This document shows positions 1 through 8,597 of a stretch of DNA of 64,000 nt, piece by piece. Each line of letters starts with the position of its first letter. Positions within the stretch are counted from its first letter, which is position 1. The notes under the pieces are model-generated. The model searched no databases. It saw only the letters and a program-made list of their open reading frames with translations, and was not told the origin of the DNA. The position numbers and the translations under genes were made by a program. The DNA is from an uncultured Bradyrhizobium sp. (GTDB lineage: Bacteria; Pseudomonadota; Alphaproteobacteria; Rhizobiales; Xanthobacteraceae). The DNA is taken from assembly GCF_947648125.1 (NCBI RefSeq), contig NZ_CANSMR010000008.1, positions 1 through 64,000 on the forward strand, read 5' to 3'.

Positions 1-108
1 GCCCCGAAGCGGCCTCCCGCAGCAAAGCGCCCGGTCCAGATCGCACCGGCTACGCCCGCGCCGCCGCCTGCCGCGGCGAGTGCGCCAGCAGCCGCGAACC
101 AGGAATGA
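1..108 (+). CDS. C-terminal end of an unidentified protein (partial)
   Basis: Frame 1 is open from the first base to a TGA at 106-108, giving the last 35 residues of a protein that begins outside the window. The visible tail is almost entirely Ala, Pro, Lys and Arg, the composition of a flexible low-complexity C-terminus rather than a folded domain. It ends just before DUF1489 on the same strand, 118 bases away. No function can be assigned from this piece, and a chance open frame in GC-rich DNA cannot be excluded. Confidence 0.45.
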   Translation, partial: APKRPPAAKRPVQIAPATPAPPPAAASAPAAANQE

Positions 109-226
109 GCTGATGACGGCGGCTTGAGCCGTCGTCATTGCACCGTTCCGGGCAGTAAATCCCGATATCCACTGCCGCCGATATCGCTCCCTTTCCAAAG
201 CGCCCGCCGGCCGCTACATCCGGCGC

Positions 227-667
227 ATGCCGCTTCATCTCATCAAGCTCGCCGTCGGTTGCGACTCGGTCAAGGAACTCAAAGGCTGGGTCGCCGAACG
301 GATGACGACCGCGAAGAAAAAGGGCCTGCCCCTCCGTCACGTCCACATCACGCGGATGACGCCGAAGCGCGAGGAGGAGATCCTCGCCGGCGGCTCGCTG
401 TATTGGGTGATCCGTGGCGAGATCGCCGCGCGCGAGAAGATCATCGCGATCGAGCCGTTCCGCGACAAGGACGGTATCGGACGCTGCCGGCTGGTGATGC
501 AGCCCAAGGTGATCGCCGTCTCGCCGCGGCCGATGCGGCCGTTCCAGGGCTGGCGCTACCTGACCGCGGACTCCGCACCCGCAGATCTCACCAAGTCGAG
601 TGCAGCCAGCGTGGCGTCGATGCCGGAACCGATGCGCCGCGAGTTGCGCGACCTCGGATTACTCTAA
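227..667 (+). CDS. DUF1489 family protein
   Basis: The 146-residue product matches the alphaproteobacterial DUF1489 family in length and in its start (MPLHLIKLAVG), in the central stretch GSLYWVIRG near residues 57-65, and in RCRLVMQPKV near 86-95. The function of the family is not known. No signal peptide or membrane segment is seen, so it is probably cytoplasmic. There is no good Shine-Dalgarno sequence before the ATG, but an upstream start would leave the family length. Its stop overlaps by four bases the stop of a small gene on the other strand, so the two are packed tail to tail. Confidence 0.85.
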   Translation: MPLHLIKLAVGCDSVKELKGWVAERMTTAKKKGLPLRHVHITRMTPKREEEILAGGSLYWVIRGEIAAREKIIAIEPFRDKDGIGRCRLVMQPKVIAVSPRPMRPFQGWRYLTADSAPADLTKSSAASVASMPEPMRRELRDLGLL

Positions 668-804
668 AGGGGCGCCGTGATCAGGTGCAGCCGCGTCCAT
701 TCGGACGGTGGCAGATCGACGTTCTGTGCGGCCGCCGCACTTTGCTCCATGATATCGATCAGATCGTCCAGGCTCGCATCCGGTTTGCGCGTGAACCGCT
801 TCAC
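664..804 (-). CDS. Small hypothetical protein downstream of panC (46 aa)
   Basis: A GTG-started frame of 46 codons lies 18 bases after the panC stop, on the same strand and in the same frame. A GAGG sequence sits about ten bases before the GTG. The product starts MKRFTRKPDASLDDLIDIME and ends WTRLHLITAPL. It has a plausible short amphipathic segment, no Cys and no membrane span. The compact spacing suggests cotranscription with panC. I do not recognise a family. The protein-like composition, the ribosome site and the four-base tail-to-tail overlap with DUF1489 argue for a real gene, but conservation has not been tested. Confidence 0.5.
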   Translation of the reverse strand: MKRFTRKPDASLDDLIDIMEQSAAAAQNVDLPPSEWTRLHLITAPL

Positions 805-822
805 ACTTGTGCGGACCTCGCA

Positions 823-1674
823 TTAGACCGCGATGTTGTCGATCAGGCGCGTGCTGCCGATCCTTGCCGCCACCAGCATCCGCATCGGGCCGTCCTTCAG
901 CGACCCGATCGGCGCCAGCGAGGCAGCGTGGCGGACCTCGAGATAATCCAGCACGAAGCCGGCCTTGGTGATCTGCGCCGCTCCGGCGGCCATGGCGGTC
1001 GCGGCGTCCTCACCGGCACGCAGGCGGCCTGCCGCTTCCTTCATCGCACGGTTGAGCTCGGGGGCCGCGCGCCGTTCCTCCGCCGAGAGGTAGACGTTGC
1101 GCGAGGACATCGCGAGGCCGTCGCGTTCGCGCACCGTCTTCGACCCGATCACCTTGACGCCGAGGTCGAGGTCCGCGGCCATCTGGGTCACGACCCGAAG
1201 CTGCTGAAAGTCCTTCTCGCCGAAGATCGCAACATCGGGCCGGACTTGGGTGAACAGCTTGCCGACCACGGTGGCGACGCCGCCGAAGAAATGCGGTCGG
1301 AAGCGATCCTCCAATCCGGCGGTGGCCGGTCCCTCCGGCACGATCTTTGTGGCGAAGCCGTCGGGGTACATCGCCTTCACCTCGGGATGCCAGATCAGGT
1401 CGACGCCTTCGGCGGCGAGCTTGGCGACGTCTTCCTTCCAGGTGCGCGGATACGAACCGAAATCTTCGGTCGGCGCGAACTGGGTCGGGTTGACGAAGAT
1501 CGAGACGACGACCCGCTTGGCGCGGCGCTTGGCGAGCCGCACCAGCGACACATGGCCGTCATGGAGGGCTCCCATGGTCGGGACCAGCGCGACGGTCGCC
1601 TTCTTGGCGCGCAGGGTGTCGACGGCGCGACGAAGGGCGGGGACGGTACGGACGACGGTGGGATTTCTCGGCAT
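823..1674 (-). CDS. panC: Pantothenate synthetase
   Basis: Condenses pantoate and beta-alanine with ATP to form pantothenate, the precursor of coenzyme A, in the cytoplasm. With the start at MPRNPTVV the protein is 283 residues, the usual PanC length. It shows the ATP-binding signature [10 protein letters not shown] at residues 32-41, FVNPTQF near 60-66, GEKDFQQL in the middle, and the SSRN motif of the C-terminal half. The frame is open further upstream (to 1725), but those extra residues are not PanC-like. It diverges from mipZ across about 290 bases that hold two GANTC methylation-type sites (near 1861 and 1957) and no gene I can support. Confidence 0.95.
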   Translation of the reverse strand: MPRNPTVVRTVPALRRAVDTLRAKKATVALVPTMGALHDGHVSLVRLAKRRAKRVVVSIFVNPTQFAPTEDFGSYPRTWKEDVAKLAAEGVDLIWHPEVKAMYPDGFATKIVPEGPATAGLEDRFRPHFFGGVATVVGKLFTQVRPDVAIFGEKDFQQLRVVTQMAADLDLGVKVIGSKTVRERDGLAMSSRNVYLSAEERRAAPELNRAMKEAAGRLRAGEDAATAMAAGAAQITKAGFVLDYLEVRHAASLAPIGSLKDGPMRMLVAARIGSTRLIDNIAV

Positions 1675-1963
1675 CTGGTCTCGACTCGTGGGGCAAGCTG
1701 GGTGGGGGGAATCCGAGTGGAACATTTGGCGTTCGGCAGGTAGTGCAGCTTACCAAGTCCGAACCGCTATCGGCAAACCACCGCGCAAGCATTACTCGAT
1801 CTCGCACGCGCATGGATCGCAGGCCGCGTGCCGCCGATCGACGCAGCCGGCTTGCGCGTTCGATTCATCATTAAGGACGGCTGCAATTGATTTCCTTGCG
1901 CAGTGATGCATTTCACTTGACCGCAGCCGTGCGCGATTTGAAGATCAATGCGGGGATTGAATC

Positions 1964-2887
1964 ATGTTGGTGCAGGCTAGTCAGGGTCAATCCGGCTCCG
2001 CACATGTCGTGGTGCTCGGCAACGAGAAGGGTGGTTCGGGCAAGTCGACCACCGCCCTGCATATCGCCGTTGCGCTCCTGAAGGCCGGACAGCGCGTTGC
2101 CAGCATCGATCTCGACTGCCGCCAGCAGAGTTTCACCCGCTACATCAACAATCGTCAGGCCTGGGCACGGCGTTCCGGGCTCGATCTCGAACTCCCCGCG
2201 CATTATTGCATCAAGTACGGCGAGACGATGCAGATCGAGGAGAACGAGAACACCGAATTCCAGCAGTTCATGGCCGCGGTGAGCGCGGTGGAACGTGCCT
2301 ATGATTTCATCGTCATCGATACCCCGGGCTCCGACAGCTACCTGATGCGGCTCGCGCATTCGATGGCCGACACGCTGGTGACACCGATCAACGACAGCTT
2401 CCTCGATTTCGACGTGCTGGGCACCGTCGATCCCGCGACCTATGCGGTGATCGGGGAGAGCCATTACGCGGAGATGGTGCGCGACACCAGGCGCAAGCGC
2501 CGCCAGCTCGACGGGGCCTCGACCGACTGGATCGTGGTGCGCAACCGGCTGTCGATGCTCGGCTCGCGCAACAAGCAGCTGGTCGCCGACGGCTTGAAGC
2601 AGCTGTCGCTGCGGCTCGGGTTCCGTGCGGTCGACGGCTTTGCCGAGCGGGTGGTCTACCGCGAATTCTTCCCGCGCGGGCTGACGGCGCTCGACGACAT
2701 CGACGAAGCGACGCTCGGCACCCGTCCGAGCCTCGGGCACGTCACCGCCCGCGAGGAGGTGATGGGTCTGCTGCGCCAGCTCAAGCTGCCGCTCGACGAG
2801 CGCGGCCGCCGCCGCGCCGCCAACCGGGCCGAATGGTTCAGCCAGGTCGACAAGCCGCTGGAAGTCGACGACATCATCGGCAGCTAG
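1964..2887 (+). CDS. mipZ: Division-plane positioning ATPase MipZ
   Basis: ParA-like P-loop ATPase. In alphaproteobacteria MipZ forms a gradient from the poles with ParB and blocks FtsZ assembly, so that the division ring forms at mid-cell. The deviant Walker A motif KGGSGKST is at residues 22-29, with its signature lysine K22. A Walker A'-type SIDLD lies at 47-51 and the Walker B segment FIVIDTPG at 115-122. At 307 residues it is typical, and the charged C-terminus is also typical of MipZ. The ATG is preceded by a GGGG stretch. The gene stands alone and converges on a dehydrogenase gene across a palindromic repeat. Confidence 0.93.
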   Translation: MLVQASQGQSGSAHVVVLGNEKGGSGKSTTALHIAVALLKAGQRVASIDLDCRQQSFTRYINNRQAWARRSGLDLELPAHYCIKYGETMQIEENENTEFQQFMAAVSAVERAYDFIVIDTPGSDSYLMRLAHSMADTLVTPINDSFLDFDVLGTVDPATYAVIGESHYAEMVRDTRRKRRQLDGASTDWIVVRNRLSMLGSRNKQLVADGLKQLSLRLGFRAVDGFAERVVYREFFPRGLTALDDIDEATLGTRPSLGHVTAREEVMGLLRQLKLPLDERGRRRAANRAEWFSQVDKPLEVDDIIGS

Positions 2888-2888
2888 G

Positions 2889-2986
2889 GCGTTTTCGAGC
2901 GAAGTGGGGCCCGGTTCGCGTGAAGAAAACGCGTTAACACTGGAATCCAGAGCCTGTTCAGATTCAATCGGAACGGGACTCCGGCG
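2889..2986. repeat. Intergenic palindromic repeat, GTTTTCGAGCGAAGTGG family
   Basis: An imperfect inverted repeat of about 44 bases (2889-2932) pairs gcgttttcgagcgaa with ttcgcgtgaagaaaacgc. A second G/C-rich inverted segment follows at about 2947-2983. This two-part layout matches from memory a repeat common between genes in Bradyrhizobium genomes. It lies between the convergent stops of mipZ and the dehydrogenase and may end both transcripts. Confidence 0.7.
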
Positions 2987-3005
2987 TCGGCGCGGCGGAG
3001 CGGGC

Positions 3006-4091
3006 CTATCGGTTCGGCTTCAGCACCGTCATCTTGAACGGCCCGCCATTGGCGGCGGCATGCGCGACCGCGTCGTTGGCGTGTTCGAGATCGAAGGTCG
3101 TGACCTCGAATTGATCGAGCCGCAACAGTCCGGCGCGCGCGAGGTTGACGAGGCCGAATGTCGCCTCCGGCGGATACATCCAGACGCCGTGAATGCTGAT
3201 GCATTCGCGCATGATCCAGGGGTAGGGCAGGTCGAGCCCCGGTCCGCCCTGCATTCCGACGCCGCCCATCAGCACGATCCGGCCATAGGGACGCACCGTC
3301 ATGATCGCGGCGCGGACGGTCGGCGTCGTCACCGATGGCGGCATCAGGTCGAGCACGCAGTCGATCGGACCAGGTGAAGCCTGCCGCATGCGCTGGCGAT
3401 CGTCGTCTTCGTTACCGCTGAGCCTGACCGGCCGCACGCGCGGTCCGAAGCGGCGGACCAGATCGGCCAACACTCTCTCGTTGCGGCCTGGCGCGACCAC
3501 GCAGGCGGCGCCCATCGCGAGCGCGACGGCGACCGCGGCGCTGCCGAAATTGCCGGTCGCACCGCTCACCAGCACGGTCTCGCCCGGCTGCAGCCGCGCT
3601 GCCAGGAAGCCGCCATAAGGCACCAGGCAGGTGCCGAGCGCGCACCATGATGGCGCGTCGGCCGGATCGATGGTGCCGATCCGCTTGACGTTCTCGGTCG
3701 GCACCAGCGTCTGCTCGGCAAACGAGCCGTGGCGGAAGTGGCGTTGCAGGCGCAGTCCGCCTTCACCGCGCGCGCTCCAGCCCTGCAGGGTGATGTCGGG
3801 CGAGATGCTGTCGTCGCGCGAGCGGAAGGTTGGATCGCAGTACACCCAATCGCCGGCGGCGAGGTGGGTCGCGTCCGGCCCGACGGCGCGCACCCGTCCG
3901 ATGGCGCCGGGACCTGGAACGGTCGGCAGCTCGAGCAGGTAACTGCGCGCGCCGCTGAAGACCTCGTTGGCGTAGGACAGCACGCGCGTCGCGACCACGT
4001 CGACGAGGACTTCGCCCGTTCCCATCACGGGTGGCGGGATCTCCTCGATCGCGAGCGGCGAGCCGAACGATTTCAGGATTGCTGCTTTCAT
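3006..4091 (-). CDS. Medium-chain dehydrogenase/reductase, zinc ligands absent
   Basis: A 361-residue member of the alcohol dehydrogenase-like MDR superfamily. The N-terminal GroES-like domain (about 1-130) begins MKAAILKSFG, and the Rossmann domain carries SGATGNFGSAA at residues 176-186 for NAD(P) binding. The usual catalytic zinc sites are missing: ATRVLSY stands where Cys-x-D is expected, and PGPGAIG stands where PGHEGAG is expected. It is therefore more likely a quinone-oxidoreductase-type or other zinc-independent enzyme. The start was chosen at the Met that opens the family N-terminus; the frame runs 31 codons further upstream. It diverges from an XRE regulator, which may control it. 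The substrate is unknown. Confidence 0.85.
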   Translation of the reverse strand: MKAAILKSFGSPLAIEEIPPPVMGTGEVLVDVVATRVLSYANEVFSGARSYLLELPTVPGPGAIGRVRAVGPDATHLAAGDWVYCDPTFRSRDDSISPDITLQGWSARGEGGLRLQRHFRHGSFAEQTLVPTENVKRIGTIDPADAPSWCALGTCLVPYGGFLAARLQPGETVLVSGATGNFGSAAVAVALAMGAACVVAPGRNERVLADLVRRFGPRVRPVRLSGNEDDDRQRMRQASPGPIDCVLDLMPPSVTTPTVRAAIMTVRPYGRIVLMGGVGMQGGPGLDLPYPWIMRECISIHGVWMYPPEATFGLVNLARAGLLRLDQFEVTTFDLEHANDAVAHAAANGGPFKMTVLKPNR

Positions 4092-4195
4092 CTGATCTGG
4101 CCCTTGGTTGAGGCCGGCATGATCAGTGGGCGCGTTGCGGCCAACAAGACCTGGTATTATCCTAGGACTGTTGAACCCCCTCAAGAGGTCCGGCG

Positions 4196-4972
4196 ATGGC
4201 CAGTCCGCGGCAAGGCGAGCTCGGAGATTTCCTACGATCGCGGCGCGAGAAGCTCACGCCAAAACTGGTCGGCATCCCGGCCGGGCGGCGGCGCCGCACG
4301 CCCGGACTGCGCCGCGAGGAGGTGGCCGACCTCGCCGGCATCGGGGTCGATTGGTATGTGCGGCTTGAGCAGGGCCGCTCGGTGAGCCCGTCGGCCGCGA
4401 CGATCGACGCGCTGGCGCGGGCGCTGCGGCTGAGCAAGGCCGAGCACACCCATTTGCGCGCGCTCGCCAAGGAGGGCGACCGACGGCTGTTCGTGCCTGA
4501 GGTGGTGCCGCCCGAGATTCGGCGCGCGGTCGAAAGCCTCAACCAGCCCGCCTATGTGACGGGACGGCGATGGGACGTGCTGGCGTGGAATGCGGCAGCC
4601 GAGGACGTCTTCGCCTTCGGCCGCCTTCCCGAGAACGAGCGCAATACCTTGATCTGCATGCTGACCAATCCCGAGACCCGCCGGCTGTTTGCCGCAAGCT
4701 GGGCCGAGGAGGCGCGCAGGATGGTGACGCAGTTCCGCAGGACTCACGACCTCTGGGCCGGGGATCCAGCCTTCGTCGACCTGCTGGCGAGGCTCCGCCT
4801 GGGCTGTCCCGAGTTCGATGCCTGGTGGGGAACCCATGATGTCAGCAGCAGCGTCGCCGGGCGGAAGGTTCTCAGCCACCCCAGGCGCGGCAGGCTCAAT
4901 TTTGAGTACGCCAGCTTCCAGGCCAACGACGATCCCGGCCTGAAGCTGATTATTTACAGCGAGATCGGTTGA
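4196..4972 (+). CDS. XRE-family regulator with MmyB-like ligand-binding domain
   Basis: A 258-residue transcription factor. The N-terminal helix-turn-helix spans about residues 25-85 (LRREEVADLAGIGVDWYVRL is the recognition region). The rest matches the MmyB/MLTR-type ligand-binding domain, with the typical VTGRRWDVLAWNAAAEDVF at about 120-138. Regulators of this group commonly control the divergently transcribed oxidoreductase next to them. Here that is the MDR gene, 104 bases away. The intergenic stretch contains TATTAT at 4155-4160 and an eight-base palindrome TCCTAGGA at 4160-4167, possible promoter and operator parts. The ligand is unknown. Confidence 0.88.
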   Translation: MASPRQGELGDFLRSRREKLTPKLVGIPAGRRRRTPGLRREEVADLAGIGVDWYVRLEQGRSVSPSAATIDALARALRLSKAEHTHLRALAKEGDRRLFVPEVVPPEIRRAVESLNQPAYVTGRRWDVLAWNAAAEDVFAFGRLPENERNTLICMLTNPETRRLFAASWAEEARRMVTQFRRTHDLWAGDPAFVDLLARLRLGCPEFDAWWGTHDVSSSVAGRKVLSHPRRGRLNFEYASFQANDDPGLKLIIYSEIG

Positions 4973-5203
4973 AATCCGTGTTTTTCCGGTGAATTCGGCC
5001 ACATCGCGGCCAAAAAGCCGGAACAAAGCAGCCGAAATCCAGTTTTTCCTCAACGTCGATCCAAGGGCGATCCAAGGCTTGAACGCAACCTTGGGAACTC
5101 ACGTCGAAGGGGAGAGGAGAGCACGAGCCGTCGCGGCGAGGCGTGTGCACCTGCACAAACTATAGGTGCGGCGCACAACGTTATGCCACCGAAGCCACAA
5201 TAT

Positions 5204-5262
5204 TTGGACTTCCTGTCACGGCGCTGTGACATATATTCTCACAAGGAGGCCGAAGAGCCTCC
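5204..5262 (+). promoter_or_regulatory. Candidate promoter/operator and 5' hairpin of the alpha/beta hydrolase gene
   Basis: Within the 332-base gene-free stretch 4973-5304, an inverted repeat TGTCAC-N6-GTGACA (5214-5231) is followed at once by TATATT (5232-5237), which resembles a -10 box. Next comes a hairpin GGAGGC-N6-GCCTCC (5245-5262), which would lie at the very start of the transcript. The arrangement suggests a repressor site over the promoter and a structured leader. The rest of 4973-5203 shows only a duplicated GATCCAAGG and nothing I can name. Confidence 0.35.
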
Positions 5263-5304
5263 GGCCAAAATCGCCCTGTAAAAGGCAGGCACCTCGAGGA
5301 CGTC

Positions 5305-6246
5305 ATGAAGCGTGGAATTCTCGTTCTGCTTTCGCTCTCCGTAGTGATCACGGGTGCGTATTTCACCGCGAGCAAGTGGGCGATCCGTCACGAAACCCTC
5401 ATGTTCAAGGATCCGACCCGCGATGAGCGGCCGGTCGCGGTCGACGTTGCCGTGCGCTTCGACAAGGAGATGCAGGCCGACGCCGGCATGATCAAGCTCC
5501 CGGTTGCGATCCTCAATCATGGCAATACCGTCAAATTTACCGAATATTCCTTCCTCGCGAATGTGTTCGCGGCGCGCGGCTATCTGACCATCAGCATTCA
5601 GAACGACCTGCCGTCGGATGGACCGATGGTGACCAAGGTCGGCGAGCTCTATGTCGGGCGCCTGCCGCAGTATCAGCGCGGCATCACCAACATCAAATTC
5701 GCGATCGAGGAGATGAAGAAGCGTCAGCCGAACGCGGACTACAGCAAGCTGACGATGGTCGGCCATTCCAACGGCGGCGACATCGCGATGTATTTCGCCA
5801 AGCAGTATCCGGACGAGATCAAGAAGGTCGTCACGCTGGACAATCTTCGCGTGCCGTTCATGACCGACGGCAAGTTCAAGATCCTCTCGTTCCGGTCGCA
5901 CGATCAGCACTTCAAGCCCGATCCGGGCGTGGTGCCGGACGAGGAGGAGTGTGAGAAGGCCGGCATCACCGTTGTGAACACCAACTTCCAGCACAACGAC
6001 ATGCGCGACACCGGACCCGAGAAGGCCAAGGACTCGATCCAGGCGATGCTCGATAAATTCCTGGCCGACACCGACAGCGATGTCGCGGCGGTCGATACCA
6101 GGAATTCGCCGCCGAAGATTCTGGAGCCGGGTCCGGTCTCGCTCTACGTGCCGGTCGAGAAGGCGCAGACGTTTGGCGAGAAGGTCAAGAAGTCGCTGTC
6201 GCTGACCAAGACCGAGACCAAGAAGGGTCCGTCGGTCACGAACTGA
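5305..6246 (+). CDS. Exported or membrane-anchored alpha/beta hydrolase
   Basis: A 313-residue protein. An N-terminal hydrophobic segment at residues 4-20 looks like an uncleaved signal anchor or signal peptide, so the enzyme probably acts in the periplasm. The fold signature is the nucleophile elbow GHSNGG, with Ser155, and an oxyanion-hole-type LNHGN near 70-74. A histidine in FQHNDMRD is a candidate for the triad. The C-terminal 50 residues are Lys/Thr-rich. Substrate and pathway are unknown; the elbow fits an esterase or a related hydrolase. It is followed on the same strand by a VWA protein 98 bases on, and the two could form a short operon. Confidence 0.8.
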   Translation: MKRGILVLLSLSVVITGAYFTASKWAIRHETLMFKDPTRDERPVAVDVAVRFDKEMQADAGMIKLPVAILNHGNTVKFTEYSFLANVFAARGYLTISIQNDLPSDGPMVTKVGELYVGRLPQYQRGITNIKFAIEEMKKRQPNADYSKLTMVGHSNGGDIAMYFAKQYPDEIKKVVTLDNLRVPFMTDGKFKILSFRSHDQHFKPDPGVVPDEEECEKAGITVVNTNFQHNDMRDTGPEKAKDSIQAMLDKFLADTDSDVAAVDTRNSPPKILEPGPVSLYVPVEKAQTFGEKVKKSLSLTKTETKKGPSVTN

Positions 6247-6344
6247 CAGGGCCGCCTGAGATCCGATCCGGGCCGGCGGGCGCGTCACGTTGACCAATCC
6301 GATGCCGCGGCCCACATAGTGTTTGCTGTACGAGGCAAGCGCTG

Positions 6345-7085
6345 ATGGCTGGCAAGACGATCAAACCGACATCCGGAGGCGACGTGCGCCCGGCCAATGC
6401 GCCTGGCGTGCCGGCGTCGAGCGCCAATGACATCGCCGCGTTCGTGGCGAAGGCGCGCGCGATGTCGCCGCATCGCGCCGGCGCACGCGGCAGGCTGGTG
6501 TTCGCGCTCGACGCCACGATGAGCCGGCAGCCGACATGGGACATGGCCTGCACGCTGCAAGCGGACATGTTCCGCGAGGCCGGCTCGCTCGGCAGCCTCG
6601 ATATCCGCCTCGTCTACTATCGCGGCTTCAACGAGTGCCGTGCCTCGGGCTGGATCTCCGACAGCGCGCAGCTCGCGCGGCTGATGAGCAAGATCGACTG
6701 CCAGGGCGGCAATACCCAGATCGGCAAGGTGTTGTCGGAGACCCGCCGCGAGGCGGTCGCGGCAGGCGTGCGCGCGCTGGTGTTCGTGGGCGACGCGATG
6801 GAGGAGAACGCCGACGCGCTGTGCGCAAGCGCCGGAGAGCTCGGCCTGCTCAAGGTGCCGGTCTTCATGTTCCAGGAGGGCGCGGACGCCACTGCCGAGC
6901 AGACGTTCCGCGAGATCGCGCGGCTGACCGGCGGCGCATGGTGCAGGTTCGATCCCGGCGCGGCGGCACAGCTCCGCGAGCTGCTGCGCGCCGCCGCGGC
7001 CTATGCCGCCGGCGGCCGCAAAGCGCTGCTGCAGCTGGCGAAGACGACGAGCGGCGCGGCCCGGCTGATCGGCCAGATGAAATAG
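6345..7085 (+). CDS. VWA domain-containing cytoplasmic protein
   Basis: A 246-residue protein with a von Willebrand A-type fold. The first strand LVFALDATMS at residues 51-60 supplies the MIDAS-like set D56, T58 and S60. Later strands include LDIRLVYYRG near 89-98 and ALVFVGDAMEE near 145-155. There is no signal peptide or transmembrane segment, so unlike the Tad-type VWA protein at 11.2 kb it is likely cytoplasmic. It may act as a scaffold that binds a partner through a metal ion. No AAA+ MoxR-type partner is adjacent, which is unusual for bacterial VWA genes. Its stop is 12 bases from the stop of the convergent DUF302 gene. Confidence 0.8.
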   Translation: MAGKTIKPTSGGDVRPANAPGVPASSANDIAAFVAKARAMSPHRAGARGRLVFALDATMSRQPTWDMACTLQADMFREAGSLGSLDIRLVYYRGFNECRASGWISDSAQLARLMSKIDCQGGNTQIGKVLSETRREAVAAGVRALVFVGDAMEENADALCASAGELGLLKVPVFMFQEGADATAEQTFREIARLTGGAWCRFDPGAAAQLRELLRAAAAYAAGGRKALLQLAKTTSGAARLIGQMK

Positions 7086-7097
7086 GGCGCCGCCGGA

Positions 7098-7505
7098 TCA
7101 GGCTCCGCCCGACGTCACGGCTTTGGCGATTGCGTCGAGCAGCGCCGACATACTGGCTGTGACCTGTTGGGTCGCTTCCGCGATGCCGTTCCGTTCGGCG
7201 AGCCAGGCCGGATCGTTGTAGGAGAACCAGCAGTCGCCGGCTTCGTCCTGCCAGACCAATGCCTTGAGCGGCAGATCGATCCCGATGGTCTGCGCAGCCT
7301 GCATCAAGGGCGTGCCGCCCTTCGCGTTGCCAAACACGAACAGCTCGGTCGGACGGAGCGCAAGACCGGCGCCGGCGGCGCCCGCGGCATGATCGATCTG
7401 CGCAAACAAGGTCAGCCCGCGCGCCTGCAATTCGGCCTTGAGGCGGTCGGCGGTTTGCTTCGGCCCGACATGACTGCGAAGGCTGATCAGTCCGTCAATC
7501 GCCAT
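7098..7505 (-). CDS. DUF302 domain-containing protein
   Basis: The 135-residue product matches DUF302. The segment TADRLKAELQARGLTLFAQIDHAAGA covers about residues 19-44 and is followed by RPTELFVFGNAKGGTPLM, the family's most recognisable stretch. The family folds as a small alpha/beta domain of unknown biochemical role. This copy lacks a signal peptide, although many DUF302 proteins are exported. The downstream helix (TQQVTASMSALLDAIAKAV) is typical. It diverges from the DnaJ-domain gene and converges on the VWA gene. Confidence 0.85.
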   Translation of the reverse strand: MAIDGLISLRSHVGPKQTADRLKAELQARGLTLFAQIDHAAGAAGAGLALRPTELFVFGNAKGGTPLMQAAQTIGIDLPLKALVWQDEAGDCWFSYNDPAWLAERNGIAEATQQVTASMSALLDAIAKAVTSGGA

Positions 7506-7634
7506 TGAGCTTCCTCCAGCGCGATTGCTGGAAGCTACTCAATCGCAGGGGACGGCGCCACGCGATGCGACTTCACGCTCCAGTGAGACGAAGCTTCGCA
7601 TGCTTTTTGTCGCCGGGCCGCTTATATTCCGCGC

Positions 7635-8354
7635 ATGCCAACCCTGATCGCCGGCGTCATCGCCGTTGTCGTCCTTTATTCCGCGCTGCAGATGTTTCGT
7701 GCGGCCAATCCGGCCGTGCTTGCACGTGCGATCAAGATCGTGGGCGGGGTGCTTGCGCTTGCCGTTGCGGCCTTTACCGGGGTGCGGGGCGAACTGGCGG
7801 TGGCAATCCCGCTCGGCATCTTCGGCGCCGGATTGCTCGGCTGGTCGCCGTTCGGGAGTACCGGCTTTCCCAATTTCGGCGGCATGTTCGGCGGTTCGCG
7901 CAATCAGGGACAGAGCTCGCGGGTGCGCTCGCAATATCTCGACATGAGCCTCGATCACGACAGCGGCGTGCTCAAGGGCCAGATCGTGGCGGGACCGCAG
8001 GCCGGCCGCATGCTCGACGAGTTCGACCTGTCGCAGCTTCTGGCGATGGTGCCGGGCTTCGACGCCGAAAGCGTCGCGCTACTTGAAAGCTATCTGGACC
8101 GCCGCTTTCCCGCCTGGCGTCAGGACGCACAGGGCGACCGGACAGGGGGGCAGGGCCGCGCGCCGACGAGTGGCAAAATGACGAACGAGGAGGCCTATCA
8201 GATCCTTGGCCTGCAGCCGGGAGCGTCGCGTGACGACATCAGCCGGGCTCACCGCACCCTGATGAAGAAACTCCATCCCGACCAGGGGGGCTCGACGTAT
8301 CTCGCTGCCCGTGTGAACGAGGCCAAGGATACTTTGCTTCGCACGCATCTCTAA
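7635..8354 (+). CDS. Membrane-anchored DnaJ-domain protein
   Basis: A 239-residue protein with two hydrophobic segments at the N-terminus (about 1-20 and 30-72) and a short J domain at the very C-terminus (about 185-239). The J domain includes the HPD tripeptide at 214-216 that stimulates Hsp70 ATPase. The layout of membrane anchor, soluble linker and C-terminal J domain resembles TIM14/Pam18-type or DjlA-like cochaperones. It would recruit DnaK to the inner membrane. A 30-residue linker rich in Gly, Arg and Gln precedes the J domain. Neighbours give no hint of the client. Confidence 0.85.
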   Translation: MPTLIAGVIAVVVLYSALQMFRAANPAVLARAIKIVGGVLALAVAAFTGVRGELAVAIPLGIFGAGLLGWSPFGSTGFPNFGGMFGGSRNQGQSSRVRSQYLDMSLDHDSGVLKGQIVAGPQAGRMLDEFDLSQLLAMVPGFDAESVALLESYLDRRFPAWRQDAQGDRTGGQGRAPTSGKMTNEEAYQILGLQPGASRDDISRAHRTLMKKLHPDQGGSTYLAARVNEAKDTLLRTHL

Positions 8355-8545
8355 CTCCGGCTACGCTACTGACGCCATAGCCGAGAGCTGCCTTCCGTTT
8401 CTGATTGATGCCCCGTGTGGCCCGCCGCTGTCCGGCGTGGCTGATCGTTCTTTTGGGAAAACTTAACCGTAAAATCTTGACGAGAAGTTTCATGGTTGCG
8501 CCGCGCGCCGACAGGCCGGCCGTTGGCGCGGCGGCCTGCCAAGCA

Positions 8546-8576
8546 AAAGGGCCGGCGCTTGCGGCGCCGGCCCTTT
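8546..8576. terminator. Strong hairpin terminator between convergent genes
   Basis: A perfect 13-base stem (aaagggccggcgc with gcgccggcccttt) and a five-base loop lie between the DnaJ gene and the carboxypeptidase gene. The A/T ends make it usable in both directions, ending the minus-strand carboxypeptidase message in particular. Confidence 0.85.
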
Positions 8577-8597
8577 GAAATCAAGCGATCGCGTTGA

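Noticed and set aside
124-1743. A 539-codon plus-strand frame over DUF1489 and panC
   Set aside because: Its sequence is Arg/Asp-rich shadow translation. PanC on the opposite strand and DUF1489 in another frame are clear and explain the open frame in GC-rich DNA.
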